From NCBI GenBank assembly GCA_003023725.1, contig PXYT01000027.1, positions 1 through 44,867 of the forward strand: a DNA stretch of 44,867 nucleotides. The letters are read 5' to 3'. Origin of the DNA: Sulfobacillus benefaciens (GTDB lineage: Bacteria > Bacillota > Sulfobacillia > Sulfobacillales > Sulfobacillaceae). The notes below the pieces were generated by a model. It was not told where the DNA came from and searched no databases. It saw nothing but the letters and a program-made list of their open reading frames with translations. Every line of letters starts with the position of its first letter. Position 1 is the stretch's first letter. The position numbers were made by a program, and so were the translations under genes. This document shows positions 26,481-34,517 of the stretch, piece by piece.

Positions 26481-26942
26481 TCAATCCACTCGTGTACCCG
26501 TTAAGGGGTAGTCTTTCCGCAATGGATGTCCATCCCAGTCATCAGGCAAATAAATTCGCCGTAAATCCGGATGTCCCTCAAACTGAATGCCAAATAAATC
26601 GTATGCTTCCCGTTCCGGCCAATTTGCCCCAGGCCAGATAGACGTCACGCTGGGCACTTTTTCGTTAATCTTCACGCGAACCTTAACACGCAGCCGAGCA
26701 TACTTCCAGGGATTGTATAGGTGATAGACCAGTTCGAAGCGGGGCCGATCAGGCAAATAGTCGACAACAAGAACATCGAGGCAAATACGGTAATTCTCCT
26801 CGTCCCGCACGTACTGCATCAAACTGATCATTGTGTCAATCGATGTCACAATAGTGGGCTGGTCGATACTGTCCACTTTGGTGAATTCTTCGGGAAACCG
26901 AGACGTTAACCTCTCCAGAATCTCCGGGTCGTTCCGGTTCAT
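26481..26942 (-). CDS. nuoC: NADH-quinone oxidoreductase subunit C
   Basis: This peripheral-arm subunit of 153 residues stabilises the NuoD-NuoI interface and is not fused to NuoD here. Family blocks are [43 protein letters not shown] and [23 protein letters not shown], the complex I 30-kDa signature. The ATG overlaps the nuoB TGA as ATGA. Confidence 0.96.
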   Translation of the reverse strand: MNRNDPEILERLTSRFPEEFTKVDSIDQPTIVTSIDTMISLMQYVRDEENYRICLDVLVVDYLPDRPRFELVYHLYNPWKYARLRVKVRVKINEKVPSVTSIWPGANWPEREAYDLFGIQFEGHPDLRRIYLPDDWDGHPLRKDYPLTGTRVD

Positions 26943-27457
26943 ACTGTCCGTCCCTCCTCCATAGCCAGCCGTTGATATTTCGGAGGGATACCCTGAATGA
27001 TTTGTTCCTGCAGTTTCAGGATGCCGAACATTAAGGCCTCGGGATTCGGCGGACAGCCTGGAACATAAATATCCACGGGGACAACGTGGTCCACGCCCTG
27101 GATAATGGCATAATTGTCAAAGACCCCTCCGGATGATGCGCATGCACCCATCGATATGACCCATTTCGGCTCCGGCATCTGTTCCCAAATGGTCCGTAAC
27201 ACGGGTGCCATTTTCTGACTTACACGTCCGGCTACAATCATCAAGTCGGCTTGTCGCGGAGAAGCCCGGAAGACTTCGGCACCAAAGCGGGCAAGGTCAT
27301 AGCGCGAATTGGTCACGCTCATCATCTCAATGGCACAACACGCCAGGCCGAAGGTTGCAGGCCACACAGATGACTTTTGCGCCCAGCGTCCCATTTTTTC
27401 GACGGTCGTCAGAAGCAAGGACTTTTCCGCCTCTTTTTGTGTGAGATTCAATCCCAT
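26939..27457 (-). CDS. nuoB: NADH-quinone oxidoreductase subunit B
   Basis: NuoB carries N2, the terminal cluster that reduces quinone. The protein has 172 residues. Ligands are the adjacent Cys40-Cys41 ([10 protein letters not shown]), Cys106 ([11 protein letters not shown]) and Cys135 ([12 protein letters not shown]). The start ATG overlaps the end of nuoA by 10 bases, and the stop overlaps nuoC. All cluster residues are intact. Confidence 0.97.
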   Translation of the reverse strand: MGLNLTQKEAEKSLLLTTVEKMGRWAQKSSVWPATFGLACCAIEMMSVTNSRYDLARFGAEVFRASPRQADLMIVAGRVSQKMAPVLRTIWEQMPEPKWVISMGACASSGGVFDNYAIIQGVDHVVPVDIYVPGCPPNPEALMFGILKLQEQIIQGIPPKYQRLAMEEGRTV

Positions 27458-27801
27458 TGAAATCCCCCTTTATTCCAAACATAGGCAAAGGCTAAGGCCA
27501 CAACCACGAGAAAGACTAATGCTTTCACAAAACCTGCCTGATGTAAAGTCCCTAGGGCAATCGCCCATGGATATAAAGCCGTCACCGCCACATCGAATAT
27601 CATAAAGAACATTGCAACTCGGTAAAACCTGACGGAAAAGTATCCTACCGGTGCTTCCGGGATGATCCCAGATTCGTACGTCGTGCGTTTTAGTCCCCCC
27701 GGGGCCTTTGGCCCCAGTAAATTCGAAGTAAAGGACATTCCGAACGCCACTAGGAAGGCAACGATCACATAAATCAAAAGTGCACTATAACCGGTCAGCA
27801 A
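27448..27801 (-). CDS. nuoA: NADH-quinone oxidoreductase subunit A
   Basis: NuoA is a three-helix subunit near the quinone chamber. From the TTG at 27799-27801, preceded by GAGGGGGG at five bases, it has 117 residues, close to the family norm. An ATG at 27814-27816 would add five residues, and a much longer open frame starting at 27909 would run through the putative promoter, so both are less likely. Family blocks are [20 protein letters not shown] and [17 protein letters not shown]. The second is unusual: the motif is normally FDVE, and here Glu is replaced by Ala while the Asp is kept. It is the first gene of the nuo operon. Confidence 0.9.
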   Translation of the reverse strand: MLTGYSALLIYVIVAFLVAFGMSFTSNLLGPKAPGGLKRTTYESGIIPEAPVGYFSVRFYRVAMFFMIFDVAVTALYPWAIALGTLHQAGFVKALVFLVVVALAFAYVWNKGGFQWD

Positions 27802-27858
27802 TTTAACCCCCCTCATCCAGCCCAGGTCACGGCCCATTGAATAACTTAACGTTATCAG

Positions 27859-27876
27859 ATTCACAAAGAAATTATA
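27859..27876 (-). promoter_or_regulatory. Putative nuo operon promoter (-10 box TATAAT)
   Basis: On the minus strand a perfect TATAAT lies at 27876-27871, about 70 bases before the nuoA start and just after whiA. No good -35 hexamer sits at 16-18 bases. TTGTGAAT (27866-27859) directly follows the -10 and resembles one half of a Rex operator, but the second half is poor. The assignment rests on position and the -10 box. Confidence 0.4.
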
Positions 27877-27991
27877 CGCTGTGGATGGCAATTCCGTCGA
27901 CACGGTCAAGACTGTCTTCGCAGTTCTCTAACAATTCACCATTATGCCAAAACACAGCCGGAAACGGTAGCCTTTTGACGAAATTGCAAAG

Positions 27992-28858
27992 TCAGGACTC
28001 ACGGGAGGTGTGGAGATCATAGCCATGCAAAAGACGGCGCATACGGTGATTTACCGCGGATTTGCTTAAAGGTGGGTGCAAGGCCATACCCAGTTCCTTG
28101 AGAGACCAGTCAGGATGCGCAATGCGCAGAAGAGCCAGTTCTCGGAGAGATGGCGGAATAACGTGGCTGGGCGTATCCAGAAGAAGTTTCAGAATCCGCG
28201 CCTGCTCAAGCCCAGATTCCACGGCTCGCCGTAAATTGGCTGTTTCCGAGTTGACGAGCCGATTGACCTGATTTTTCAGAGTTTTGACCACCTGGGCACT
28301 TTCCAGAGCGAGAACCGCCCGATGAGCGCCAATGTGCGCGAGAAACCTCCCGACTTGCTCCGCATCTTTTAAATAAAAAATAACCCGGCCTCGCCTTGTG
28401 GAAGTTTTAGGGCGGATTTTTAAGGACGTCAGGATTTCTCGCACTTGTTCAAAGTGCCCAGCATCATTCAGCCAAATTTCCAAGTGAATGGCACGCTCCG
28501 GTTCCGCCAAATAACCGCGCGACAAAAAAAGTCCGCGCAGATACGCCTTGGGACAAAGTCTGACGGGATCCCCCTGTGCATAGGGTGAATAGGAAGGCTC
28601 GATGCGCGGCAGTACATGAAAAACCAGACGTCGCCGGGATTTTTGAACCGCAATATGCGGTGAAAGTTCGAGCCATTTCATAATCTGATAAGCACGTCTC
28701 GCCACAACCGCGTTTCCGGCGTCCAAACCCTGGGACAAGTCGGCGAAGGTGGTATACGCGCCCAAGCCAAATAACTCGGCCCATATACAGGTGTGCTGCG
28801 GCGAGCGGGGAACCCGCCCTAATTCCGCTTTAACCTGTCTGGCATATGACCATCCCAT
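27992..28858 (-). CDS. whiA: WhiA-type DNA-binding regulator
   Basis: WhiA combines an N-terminal degenerate LAGLIDADG homing-endonuclease fold with a C-terminal helix-turn-helix. In Bacillota it affects cell division and chromosome segregation; in actinobacteria, sporulation. From ATG 28856-28858 it has 288 residues. The N-terminal block is SYARQVKAELGRV; the C-terminal block is LRELALLRIAHPDWSLKELG and SKSAVNHRMRRL, the typical WhiA HTH ending. The start overlaps yvcK by 40 bases. The gene completes the conserved rapZ-yvcK-whiA trio. Confidence 0.94.
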   Translation of the reverse strand: MGWSYARQVKAELGRVPRSPQHTCIWAELFGLGAYTTFADLSQGLDAGNAVVARRAYQIMKWLELSPHIAVQKSRRRLVFHVLPRIEPSYSPYAQGDPVRLCPKAYLRGLFLSRGYLAEPERAIHLEIWLNDAGHFEQVREILTSLKIRPKTSTRRGRVIFYLKDAEQVGRFLAHIGAHRAVLALESAQVVKTLKNQVNRLVNSETANLRRAVESGLEQARILKLLLDTPSHVIPPSLRELALLRIAHPDWSLKELGMALHPPLSKSAVNHRMRRLLHGYDLHTSRES

Positions 28859-30153
28859 TTTGGCTGATGTCGCTCCCGTAAACGATTTTCCAACCATAAC
28901 GCGTCGATTAAACGCCCCTCGGCCCACTTTGGACGAAAATTTATGAGAATGCGCAATAGCCCAGGAGCCAGCTTATCCGGATCATGACGAACAACACCGT
29001 CCGCTAACAGTAGGTTATCATAAATGACCACCGGCTGTGATCCATGCCAAAGCTCTTCTCCTTGAAAGGCGACCTGCTCGGCTCCTTCACGCCAGTACTT
29101 TTCCAGAAGAGGTTTCGGAACCGGCTCACGATTCACTAACACCACGTCAATGAGCCCGGAACCGACATGGTCTTCAATAGCCTGCAAATGATCCCGAACG
29201 GAAAAGTTCGCAGTCTCTCCCGGCTGCGTCATGATGTTTGCAACATAGACGCGAATGCCCTTCGTCTGCCGTATCGCGTCTTGAATGGCCGGAATCAAAA
29301 GGTTTGGCAAAATGGAGGTGTAGAGACTTCCGGGTCCCAGAACCACCATGTCCGCGGCTAGAATCGCTGCCACGGCTTCACGCAAAGGCGTGGCATCAGA
29401 AGGATCCATCCAAATTCTTTCAATCCGCTCCGGACTCTGCCCAATAGCGCTTTCCCCTTCCACATGTGCCCCGCTCGCCAATGTCGCATGTAGGGTGACA
29501 TGTTCCAAGGTAGCAGGCAGCACAGTTCCGCGCACCGCTAAGACCCTGCTGGATTCGCGAAGTGCGGTGACGAAGTCCCCGGAGGCCTGTTCCATGGCCG
29601 CCAAGAACAGGTTGCCAAAACTGTGACCTTTCAATTCGCCGCTCTGAAAACGGTGTTGGAATAGCTGTTCCATCAAAGGCTCCGTGTCGGCCAGCGCCAC
29701 CATGCAGTTTCGAATATCGCCCGGGGGCAGCATACCCAATTCACCGCGCAGGCGGCCGGAGCTGCCGCCATCATCCGCTACCGTTACAATGGCGGTTAAA
29801 TTTGACGTAAAGTGTTTGAGCCCCCTCAACACGGAAGGCATGCCTGTCCCCCCTCCCAGCGCCGCCACATGGGGACCCCGGGCTAGTTGCCGCCGGGAAT
29901 ATAAAAGTCCCGCCCAGCGGTCCGAACCCAACACTTCGTTAATGGAACGCCATAATCCAAAAAAGCCTAATATCACCAAGGCCACTCCGGACACCAGCAA
30001 TATCGTCTCCAAAACGGGACGGCGCCAATAGGGCAGAAGATGAGGGTCGGTCCAGACCGACAACCCAATAGCAACGCCAAGAGCCATAAATCCCACAGCA
30101 ATCAGCGCAAGGAAGCGCTTAAGCTTTAATCCCGGAGCCAACAAACGCCACAT
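28819..30153 (-). CDS. yvcK: YvcK/GlmR-family uridylate-binding protein with N-terminal membrane segments
   Basis: YvcK (GlmR) is a CofD-like protein that binds UDP-GlcNAc and stimulates amino-sugar synthesis in B. subtilis. The 444-residue protein has the core blocks VAALGGGTGMPSVLRGLK, TVADDGGSSGRLR, MLPPGDIRNCMVAL, GHSFGNLFLAAM and VLGPGSLYTSILPNLL. Ahead of it lie about 90 extra residues with two hydrophobic helices (FLALIAVGFMALGVAIGLSV and ILLVSGVALVILGFFGLW). The start is ATG 30151-30153, four bases after GGGAGGAG and one base past the rapZ stop. Given the glmM-glmS genes in this window, a link to cell-wall precursor flux is plausible. Confidence 0.93.
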   Translation of the reverse strand: MWRLLAPGLKLKRFLALIAVGFMALGVAIGLSVWTDPHLLPYWRRPVLETILLVSGVALVILGFFGLWRSINEVLGSDRWAGLLYSRRQLARGPHVAALGGGTGMPSVLRGLKHFTSNLTAIVTVADDGGSSGRLRGELGMLPPGDIRNCMVALADTEPLMEQLFQHRFQSGELKGHSFGNLFLAAMEQASGDFVTALRESSRVLAVRGTVLPATLEHVTLHATLASGAHVEGESAIGQSPERIERIWMDPSDATPLREAVAAILAADMVVLGPGSLYTSILPNLLIPAIQDAIRQTKGIRVYVANIMTQPGETANFSVRDHLQAIEDHVGSGLIDVVLVNREPVPKPLLEKYWREGAEQVAFQGEELWHGSQPVVIYDNLLLADGVVRHDPDKLAPGLLRILINFRPKWAEGRLIDALWLENRLRERHQPKWDGHMPDRLKRN

Positions 30154-30154
30154 G

Positions 30155-31024
30155 CTACTCCTCCCGTAAGTCCAAGTCACGATGTTCAGTGAGCGCTTGG
30201 TGCCCCGATGCCGCCAATAATTCTTTTAGGAGGTTCGCAAAAACGACCGACCGGTGCTGTCCGCCTGTGCAACCAATTCCAATGGTCACCTGAGGTTTTC
30301 CTTCTTGCTGGAATTGAGGTATTAGGAATTCCAGCAAATTATTCAGCCGTTCCAGCGTTTCGTTGGATTGGGGGAAACGCATCACATATTGCTCGACTTC
30401 CGGATCATTGCCAGTTTTCCCCCGCAACTCCTCGATATAATAGGGATTCGGCAAGTAACGCACATCGAAAACCAGATCGGCATCTTTGGGCAGCCCATGT
30501 TTAAACCCGAACGAAACTAAACGAACCTGAAACAAGGATCCTGTCCCATCCAAGCGAAACACATCGGAAATCCGCTGCCGAAGTTGAAGAACACTCAACC
30601 CCGACGTGTCGATAATAACGTCGGCCTTGCCACGCAACTCCCTCACCGCATTTTTTTCCTTGCGCAAGGCTTCAACCAGTCGGCCCTGTTTTTCTAGCGG
30701 ATGGCGCCTTCTGGACATTTTGTAGCGTCTGATCAGTGTCTCCTCATCCGCCTCAAGATATAAAATTTGGTACGGCAGTCGGCTCGCTTCCAGCTCTTGC
30801 AACGATCCCTGCAGTTGTCCGAAAAAAACGCCGCCGCGAATATCCATGACCAGGGCCGCACCTTGAACTTCAGGGCTCTTTTGCAGCAGTTCGGCAAATT
30901 TGCTAATCAAATTGGGCGGCAAGTTGTCAACGCAAAAATATCCCAAGTCTTCAAATACCCGCATGGCTTCACTGCGCCCGGCACCGGACAAGCCGGTGAT
31001 AATCACTAACCGTACATGTTCCAT
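30155..31024 (-). CDS. rapZ: RapZ/YvcJ-family nucleotide-binding protein
   Basis: The 289-residue protein has a Walker A motif GLSGAGRS (11-18) and the family blocks FEDLGYFCVDNLPP and DTSGLSVLQLRQRI. The C-terminal domain has FGFKHGLPKDADLVFDVRYLPNPY, the GCTGGQHRSV loop and a VEQYVMRF segment. In Gammaproteobacteria RapZ controls decay of a small RNA regulating glmS; Bacillota homologues (YvcJ) hydrolyse NTPs and their role is less clear. The start ATG follows GCGGAGTG. It is first in the rapZ-yvcK-whiA operon. Confidence 0.95.
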   Translation of the reverse strand: MEHVRLVIITGLSGAGRSEAMRVFEDLGYFCVDNLPPNLISKFAELLQKSPEVQGAALVMDIRGGVFFGQLQGSLQELEASRLPYQILYLEADEETLIRRYKMSRRRHPLEKQGRLVEALRKEKNAVRELRGKADVIIDTSGLSVLQLRQRISDVFRLDGTGSLFQVRLVSFGFKHGLPKDADLVFDVRYLPNPYYIEELRGKTGNDPEVEQYVMRFPQSNETLERLNNLLEFLIPQFQQEGKPQVTIGIGCTGGQHRSVVFANLLKELLAASGHQALTEHRDLDLREE

Positions 31025-31116
31025 CTATTTCACTCCGCTTTTCGTTAACCCCCGAAGCTGGCAGATTCTCTGTCATCGTCTACACAGTGCAATTTAGTGC
31101 CAGGCGAAACAGGAGA

Positions 31117-31135
31117 ATTCGAATATTTGTCGAAT
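31117..31135. repeat. Inverted repeat in the rapZ / small-ORF divergent intergenic
   Basis: ATTCGA (31117-31122) and TCGAAT (31130-31135) form a perfect 6-bp dyad with a 7-base spacer in the 145-base divergent intergenic between rapZ (minus) and the small plus-strand ORF. It could be an operator for either gene. No regulator is suggested by the sequence. Confidence 0.35.
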
Positions 31136-31169
31136 AATAACTCATGATGTCAACATGTAGGAGGGCCTC

Positions 31170-31412
31170 ATGGCAACTGAACTTTCACGGCGGGCACAAC
31201 GTCGGCAAACCGGATCTGCCTCAGCACCCGAGCCGGCATCGCGGGCAGCATTGAAACGCTTGGCAAACGAACGTCGAATGGAAAGGGAATTTGCTTGGGC
31301 CTTTGCCATCACCTTGAGCCTGACCACTCTCTACCTGATTTGGCGCCTTCCTTGGGGCCATCACATTCCTGCGCTAGTGCTTCACTTTATGAAGTCCATG
31401 CAACGGATCTAA
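31170..31412 (+). CDS. Hypothetical small single-pass membrane protein
   Basis: This 80-residue ORF has a near-consensus Shine-Dalgarno (GTAGGAGGG) six bases before the ATG. Residues 1-40 are basic and Ala-rich (SRRAQRRQ, AALKRLANERRMER). One membrane helix follows (about 42-62, FAWAFAITLSLTTLYLIWRL), with a short C-terminus. By the positive-inside rule the basic end is cytoplasmic. I do not recognise a family. It is alone on its strand, divergent from rapZ, and its last 39 bases overlap antisense with the 3' end of the HAD gene. Confidence 0.6.
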   Translation: MATELSRRAQRRQTGSASAPEPASRAALKRLANERRMEREFAWAFAITLSLTTLYLIWRLPWGHHIPALVLHFMKSMQRI

Positions 31413-32222
31413 TAGCCAGCGGCGAATAGCGTATGCCGCACCGTCCTCTTCCACGCTCCGGGTAACCACATCAGCAGCCTGTTTCACAAAATCCGGAGCC
31501 TGCCCCATGGCTACACCCAGTCCAGCCAGCCGAAGCATATCCACATCGTTTTCGGCATCCCCAATAGCCATGATTTCCTGCGGGTCGATATGCAGTCGCT
31601 TGGCGACTTTTGCCAGTGCTGGTCCTTTACCCACACCAGCGGGCACAATTTCCAGATAGTCTGCCTGGGACTTAAAAATCCTCCCCTGTAATCCTAACAC
31701 GGTCTGTGAAATATGGGCGCGAAATTGGTCAAGTTTATCCGAATCGTCTTGCAACAGAAGCTTGATGGGTGGAGACGGCCACTTTAAAATACTGTCCCGC
31801 GACTTCACCTCGCCAGGAATATGATTAACTCGAATATAATGCTGAGCCCGCTCATCTTCTTTGGACAGCCACAATTCGTTTCCAACATACACCTGCGTTA
31901 AAATATCCGCATCCAACGCCTCGTTGATAACCACTTGAGCCACATCATCGGTCAGGTGCCAAGAAAACCACGGATTTTTGCGGGGCATCTCAACCACCAT
32001 GCTCCCGTTATACGCAATCAAGGGACCGGGGCCCAAACCCAGCTGAAGCCAGGCCGGTTCGGCAGAACGGACCATGCGGCCCGTAGCCAGCATCACCGTT
32101 ATGCCAAGGCCCCTCACCTCTCTTATTGCATCCATCAGAGCGTCCGAGAGGGATCCATCCCCCCGCAACACCGTGCCATCTAAATCCAGCACCAACAATT
32201 TTATAGGTATCTGATTATCCAA
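31374..32222 (-). CDS. Cof-type HAD-IIB family phosphatase
   Basis: The 282-residue protein has all HAD motifs. Motif I LLVLDLDGTVL has the nucleophile Asp, motif II is MLATGR, the motif III Lys lies in the AGVGKGPALAKVAKRL region, and motif IV is IMAIGDAENDVDMLRLAGLGVAMG. The C2B cap lies between about 90 and 190. Such enzymes dephosphorylate sugar phosphates, pyridoxal phosphate or nucleotides; the substrate is unknown. The best start is TTG 32220-32222 after GGGGG, overlapping the upstream membrane-protein gene by 22 bases. The first ATG-like extension would sit wholly inside that gene. Confidence 0.88.
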   Translation of the reverse strand: MDNQIPIKLLVLDLDGTVLRGDGSLSDALMDAIREVRGLGITVMLATGRMVRSAEPAWLQLGLGPGPLIAYNGSMVVEMPRKNPWFSWHLTDDVAQVVINEALDADILTQVYVGNELWLSKEDERAQHYIRVNHIPGEVKSRDSILKWPSPPIKLLLQDDSDKLDQFRAHISQTVLGLQGRIFKSQADYLEIVPAGVGKGPALAKVAKRLHIDPQEIMAIGDAENDVDMLRLAGLGVAMGQAPDFVKQAADVVTRSVEEDGAAYAIRRWLLDPLHGLHKVKH

Positions 32223-32542
32223 CCCACAACCCCCGATATGATCGATAATAGGATGGCTCCCCAAAAAGCGGCACCAAACCCGCTCACCGCGAATCCCGGA
32301 ACGACTGACGACACCAGCCACAACATGAACGCATTAATCACCAATCCAAAGAGTCCGAACGTCAACAGATTAATCGGCAGTGTCAGTAGTTTGACGATGG
32401 GTCTAATAAACGTGTTCACCAGGCCCAATACCAACGCGGCGACCAGAATAGCCTGGGCGCTGCTGGCCGTAATGCCTAAGTGTATATGGCTTATCACCGC
32501 GAGTCCCACCGCGGTTGCCGCCCAAATTGTCAACCACCGCAT
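32201..32542 (-). CDS. Phage holin family (superfamily IV, YvlD-like) membrane protein
   Basis: This 113-residue protein has four hydrophobic helices. It carries the family signature VNTFIRPIVKLLTLPINLLTFGLFGLVINAF, seen in YvlD-type proteins. Despite the family name, these chromosomal genes are not phage lysis genes, and their function is poorly known. The ATG overlaps the uvrC stop (TAATG), suggesting translational coupling to uvrC, and its stop lies within the start region of the HAD gene. Confidence 0.88.
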   Translation of the reverse strand: MRWLTIWAATAVGLAVISHIHLGITASSAQAILVAALVLGLVNTFIRPIVKLLTLPINLLTFGLFGLVINAFMLWLVSSVVPGFAVSGFGAAFWGAILLSIISGVVGWIIRYL

Positions 32543-34476
32543 TATCCATCCCCCACCTTCTCGGTCTGTGATTCAACCTCAGCTCCAGCATTTCTCCTCC
32601 CGAGTGAACCAGCATCTCCTTCAATACGATTAAAATATTCATCGAGATATCCCTTGACCGCTTCCGCCGACGCTCGCGTCATTTTGGGCAGGCGGGCCAG
32701 TTCCTCGACACTGGCCTGGCGGATGGAACTCAAATCACCGTAAGTCTGCCGCAACACCTTCTTGCGAGTAGGTCCAATCCCGTCAATGTCATCCAATATT
32801 GAGGCCAGATTGCGCTTCGTCCGTAATTTCCGGTGATACGTAATGGCGAAACGGTGTGCCTCATCACGCAAGTGCATCAAGAGTTTGAGGGCTGCTGAAT
32901 CTCGGTCCAGAATAATCGGCTCGGCACGCTCCGGCTCAAACAGCCATTCATGCTGTTTTGCCAATCCAAAAACCGGGATCGTCTCAACATGCAAATCCTG
33001 CATGGCCTGGTACGCATATCCCAATTGCCCCCGTCCCCCGTCAATTATCACCAAATCCGGAGTCTTGGCGAAATGGCCTTTCCCAAGTTGTTTCGCGTCT
33101 TCAGCCTGATGCCGGAAGCGACGATCAATCACTTCTTTCATCGACAAAAAGTCGTTGGGCCCCTCAACCGTCTGGATTTTGAAGCGCCGATACTGACTCT
33201 TGTCGGGCCGGCCGTCCGTGAACACCACCATGGACGCCACGGACTCTGTGCCCTGAGTATTGGAAATGTCGTAACACTCCATCCGGTAAGGGAACCCATC
33301 CAGGCCCAGAGTCTGTTGAATTTCCAGCAAGGCGCGTTCTTTGTCCCGCTCCTTAATTTCCATGCGTCTCAAAGCTTCATCCCGGGCGATCACGGCATTT
33401 TGCCGGACCATAGCCAGTAGGCGCTGCTTCTCGCCTCGGATCGGCACCTTCAATTCTACTTTACCTCCGCGTTTCTCACGAAGCCATTCGCTAATTTGCC
33501 CACCATCGGGAGGAAGCCTGTCAATGAGAATTTCCTGCGGTATGTCTCGAGTCCGGTCATAATACTGCATTAAGAACGCGTGAGCCAAGTCACTTTCATC
33601 CGATCCGTCCATTCCGGTCAGAGTAAAGGATTCACGGCCGATCAGTCTCCCGTCGCGCACCATAAACACTTGCAAGTAGGCATCGGATTCACCTAGTGCC
33701 CAACTAATTGCATCCAAGTTCCGTCCCGCATCAGCCGAGACTTTTTGCTGAGCGGTAATCTCTCGGACCGCCATGACCTGGTCTCGAAGTTTTGCCGCTT
33801 TTTCAAATTCCATAGCCTCGGCCGCCTGGTTCAATTCGGCGACCAAGGTCTTTTCAACGACATCGACCTTGCCCTCAAGAAACAATTCCACAGTCTTCAT
33901 CATCTCCCGGTAGCTACCCTTGTCAATTAATCCCTGACATGGTCCGGGACACCGCTTGATATGATATTCCAAACAAGGTCTGGCCGCATTTTTAAATTTT
34001 TGGTTGGTGCAGTTGCGAATAGGAAAAATGTGACGCAGCAGGCGAATGGTTTCATGTACGCTTTGAGCCCGGGTATAGGGTCCAAAATACCGACTGCCGG
34101 CAATGTCGGGACGTCTGGAAATCAAAATCCGGGGGAAATCCTCCTCCCAAGTCAGGCGGATATACGGATACGCCTTATCATCCTTCAAACGGATATTGTA
34201 ATGCGGCCGGTGTTTTTTGATGAGGGTGGCTTCCAAAATGAGAGCCTCAACTTCGGTATCGGTGGTAATAATTTCAAAGTCCTGCACATGGCGCATCATC
34301 GCCGCAACTTTGGGCAAAAGCCGGTTGGCATCCTGAAAATAGCTGCGCACGCGGTTTTTCAGATTAACGGCCTTCCCAACATAAATAATCTCGCCTTTTC
34401 CATCCTTCATCAAATAGACGCCGGGCTTGTCGGGAAGGAGTTGCCGTTTTTCATCCAGATTTTCGGATAACGCCAT
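32542..34476 (-). CDS. uvrC: UvrABC system protein C (excinuclease subunit)
   Basis: UvrC makes the two incisions of nucleotide excision repair. The 644-residue protein has the GIY-YIG nuclease at the N-terminus (PGVYLMKDGKGEIIYVGKA), a UvrB-interacting UVR segment (ELNQAAEAMEFEKAAKLRDQ, about 205-225), the RNase H-like 5' nuclease (CYDISNTQGTESVASMVVF, then DLVIIDGGRGQL) and a C-terminal double helix-hairpin-helix (LDDIDGIGPTRKKVL). A charged tail follows. It lies 42 bases after uvrA in a uvrB-uvrA-uvrC cluster. Confidence 0.97.
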   Translation of the reverse strand: MALSENLDEKRQLLPDKPGVYLMKDGKGEIIYVGKAVNLKNRVRSYFQDANRLLPKVAAMMRHVQDFEIITTDTEVEALILEATLIKKHRPHYNIRLKDDKAYPYIRLTWEEDFPRILISRRPDIAGSRYFGPYTRAQSVHETIRLLRHIFPIRNCTNQKFKNAARPCLEYHIKRCPGPCQGLIDKGSYREMMKTVELFLEGKVDVVEKTLVAELNQAAEAMEFEKAAKLRDQVMAVREITAQQKVSADAGRNLDAISWALGESDAYLQVFMVRDGRLIGRESFTLTGMDGSDESDLAHAFLMQYYDRTRDIPQEILIDRLPPDGGQISEWLREKRGGKVELKVPIRGEKQRLLAMVRQNAVIARDEALRRMEIKERDKERALLEIQQTLGLDGFPYRMECYDISNTQGTESVASMVVFTDGRPDKSQYRRFKIQTVEGPNDFLSMKEVIDRRFRHQAEDAKQLGKGHFAKTPDLVIIDGGRGQLGYAYQAMQDLHVETIPVFGLAKQHEWLFEPERAEPIILDRDSAALKLLMHLRDEAHRFAITYHRKLRTKRNLASILDDIDGIGPTRKKVLRQTYGDLSSIRQASVEELARLPKMTRASAEAVKGYLDEYFNRIEGDAGSLGRRNAGAEVESQTEKVGDG

Positions 34477-34517
34477 GCAAACACCTCTGCCTTTCTCGCC
34501 ACTCAGAGCAGTTCGCC

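Noticed and set aside
27859-27876. Rex operator in front of nuoA
   Set aside because: Only one half (TTGTGAAT) matches; the second half lacks the TTCACAA arm, so I do not call a Rex site.
32201-32542. Prophage lysis gene (holin)
   Set aside because: The protein belongs to the chromosomal YvlD-like group, is coupled to uvrC, and no other phage gene is present.
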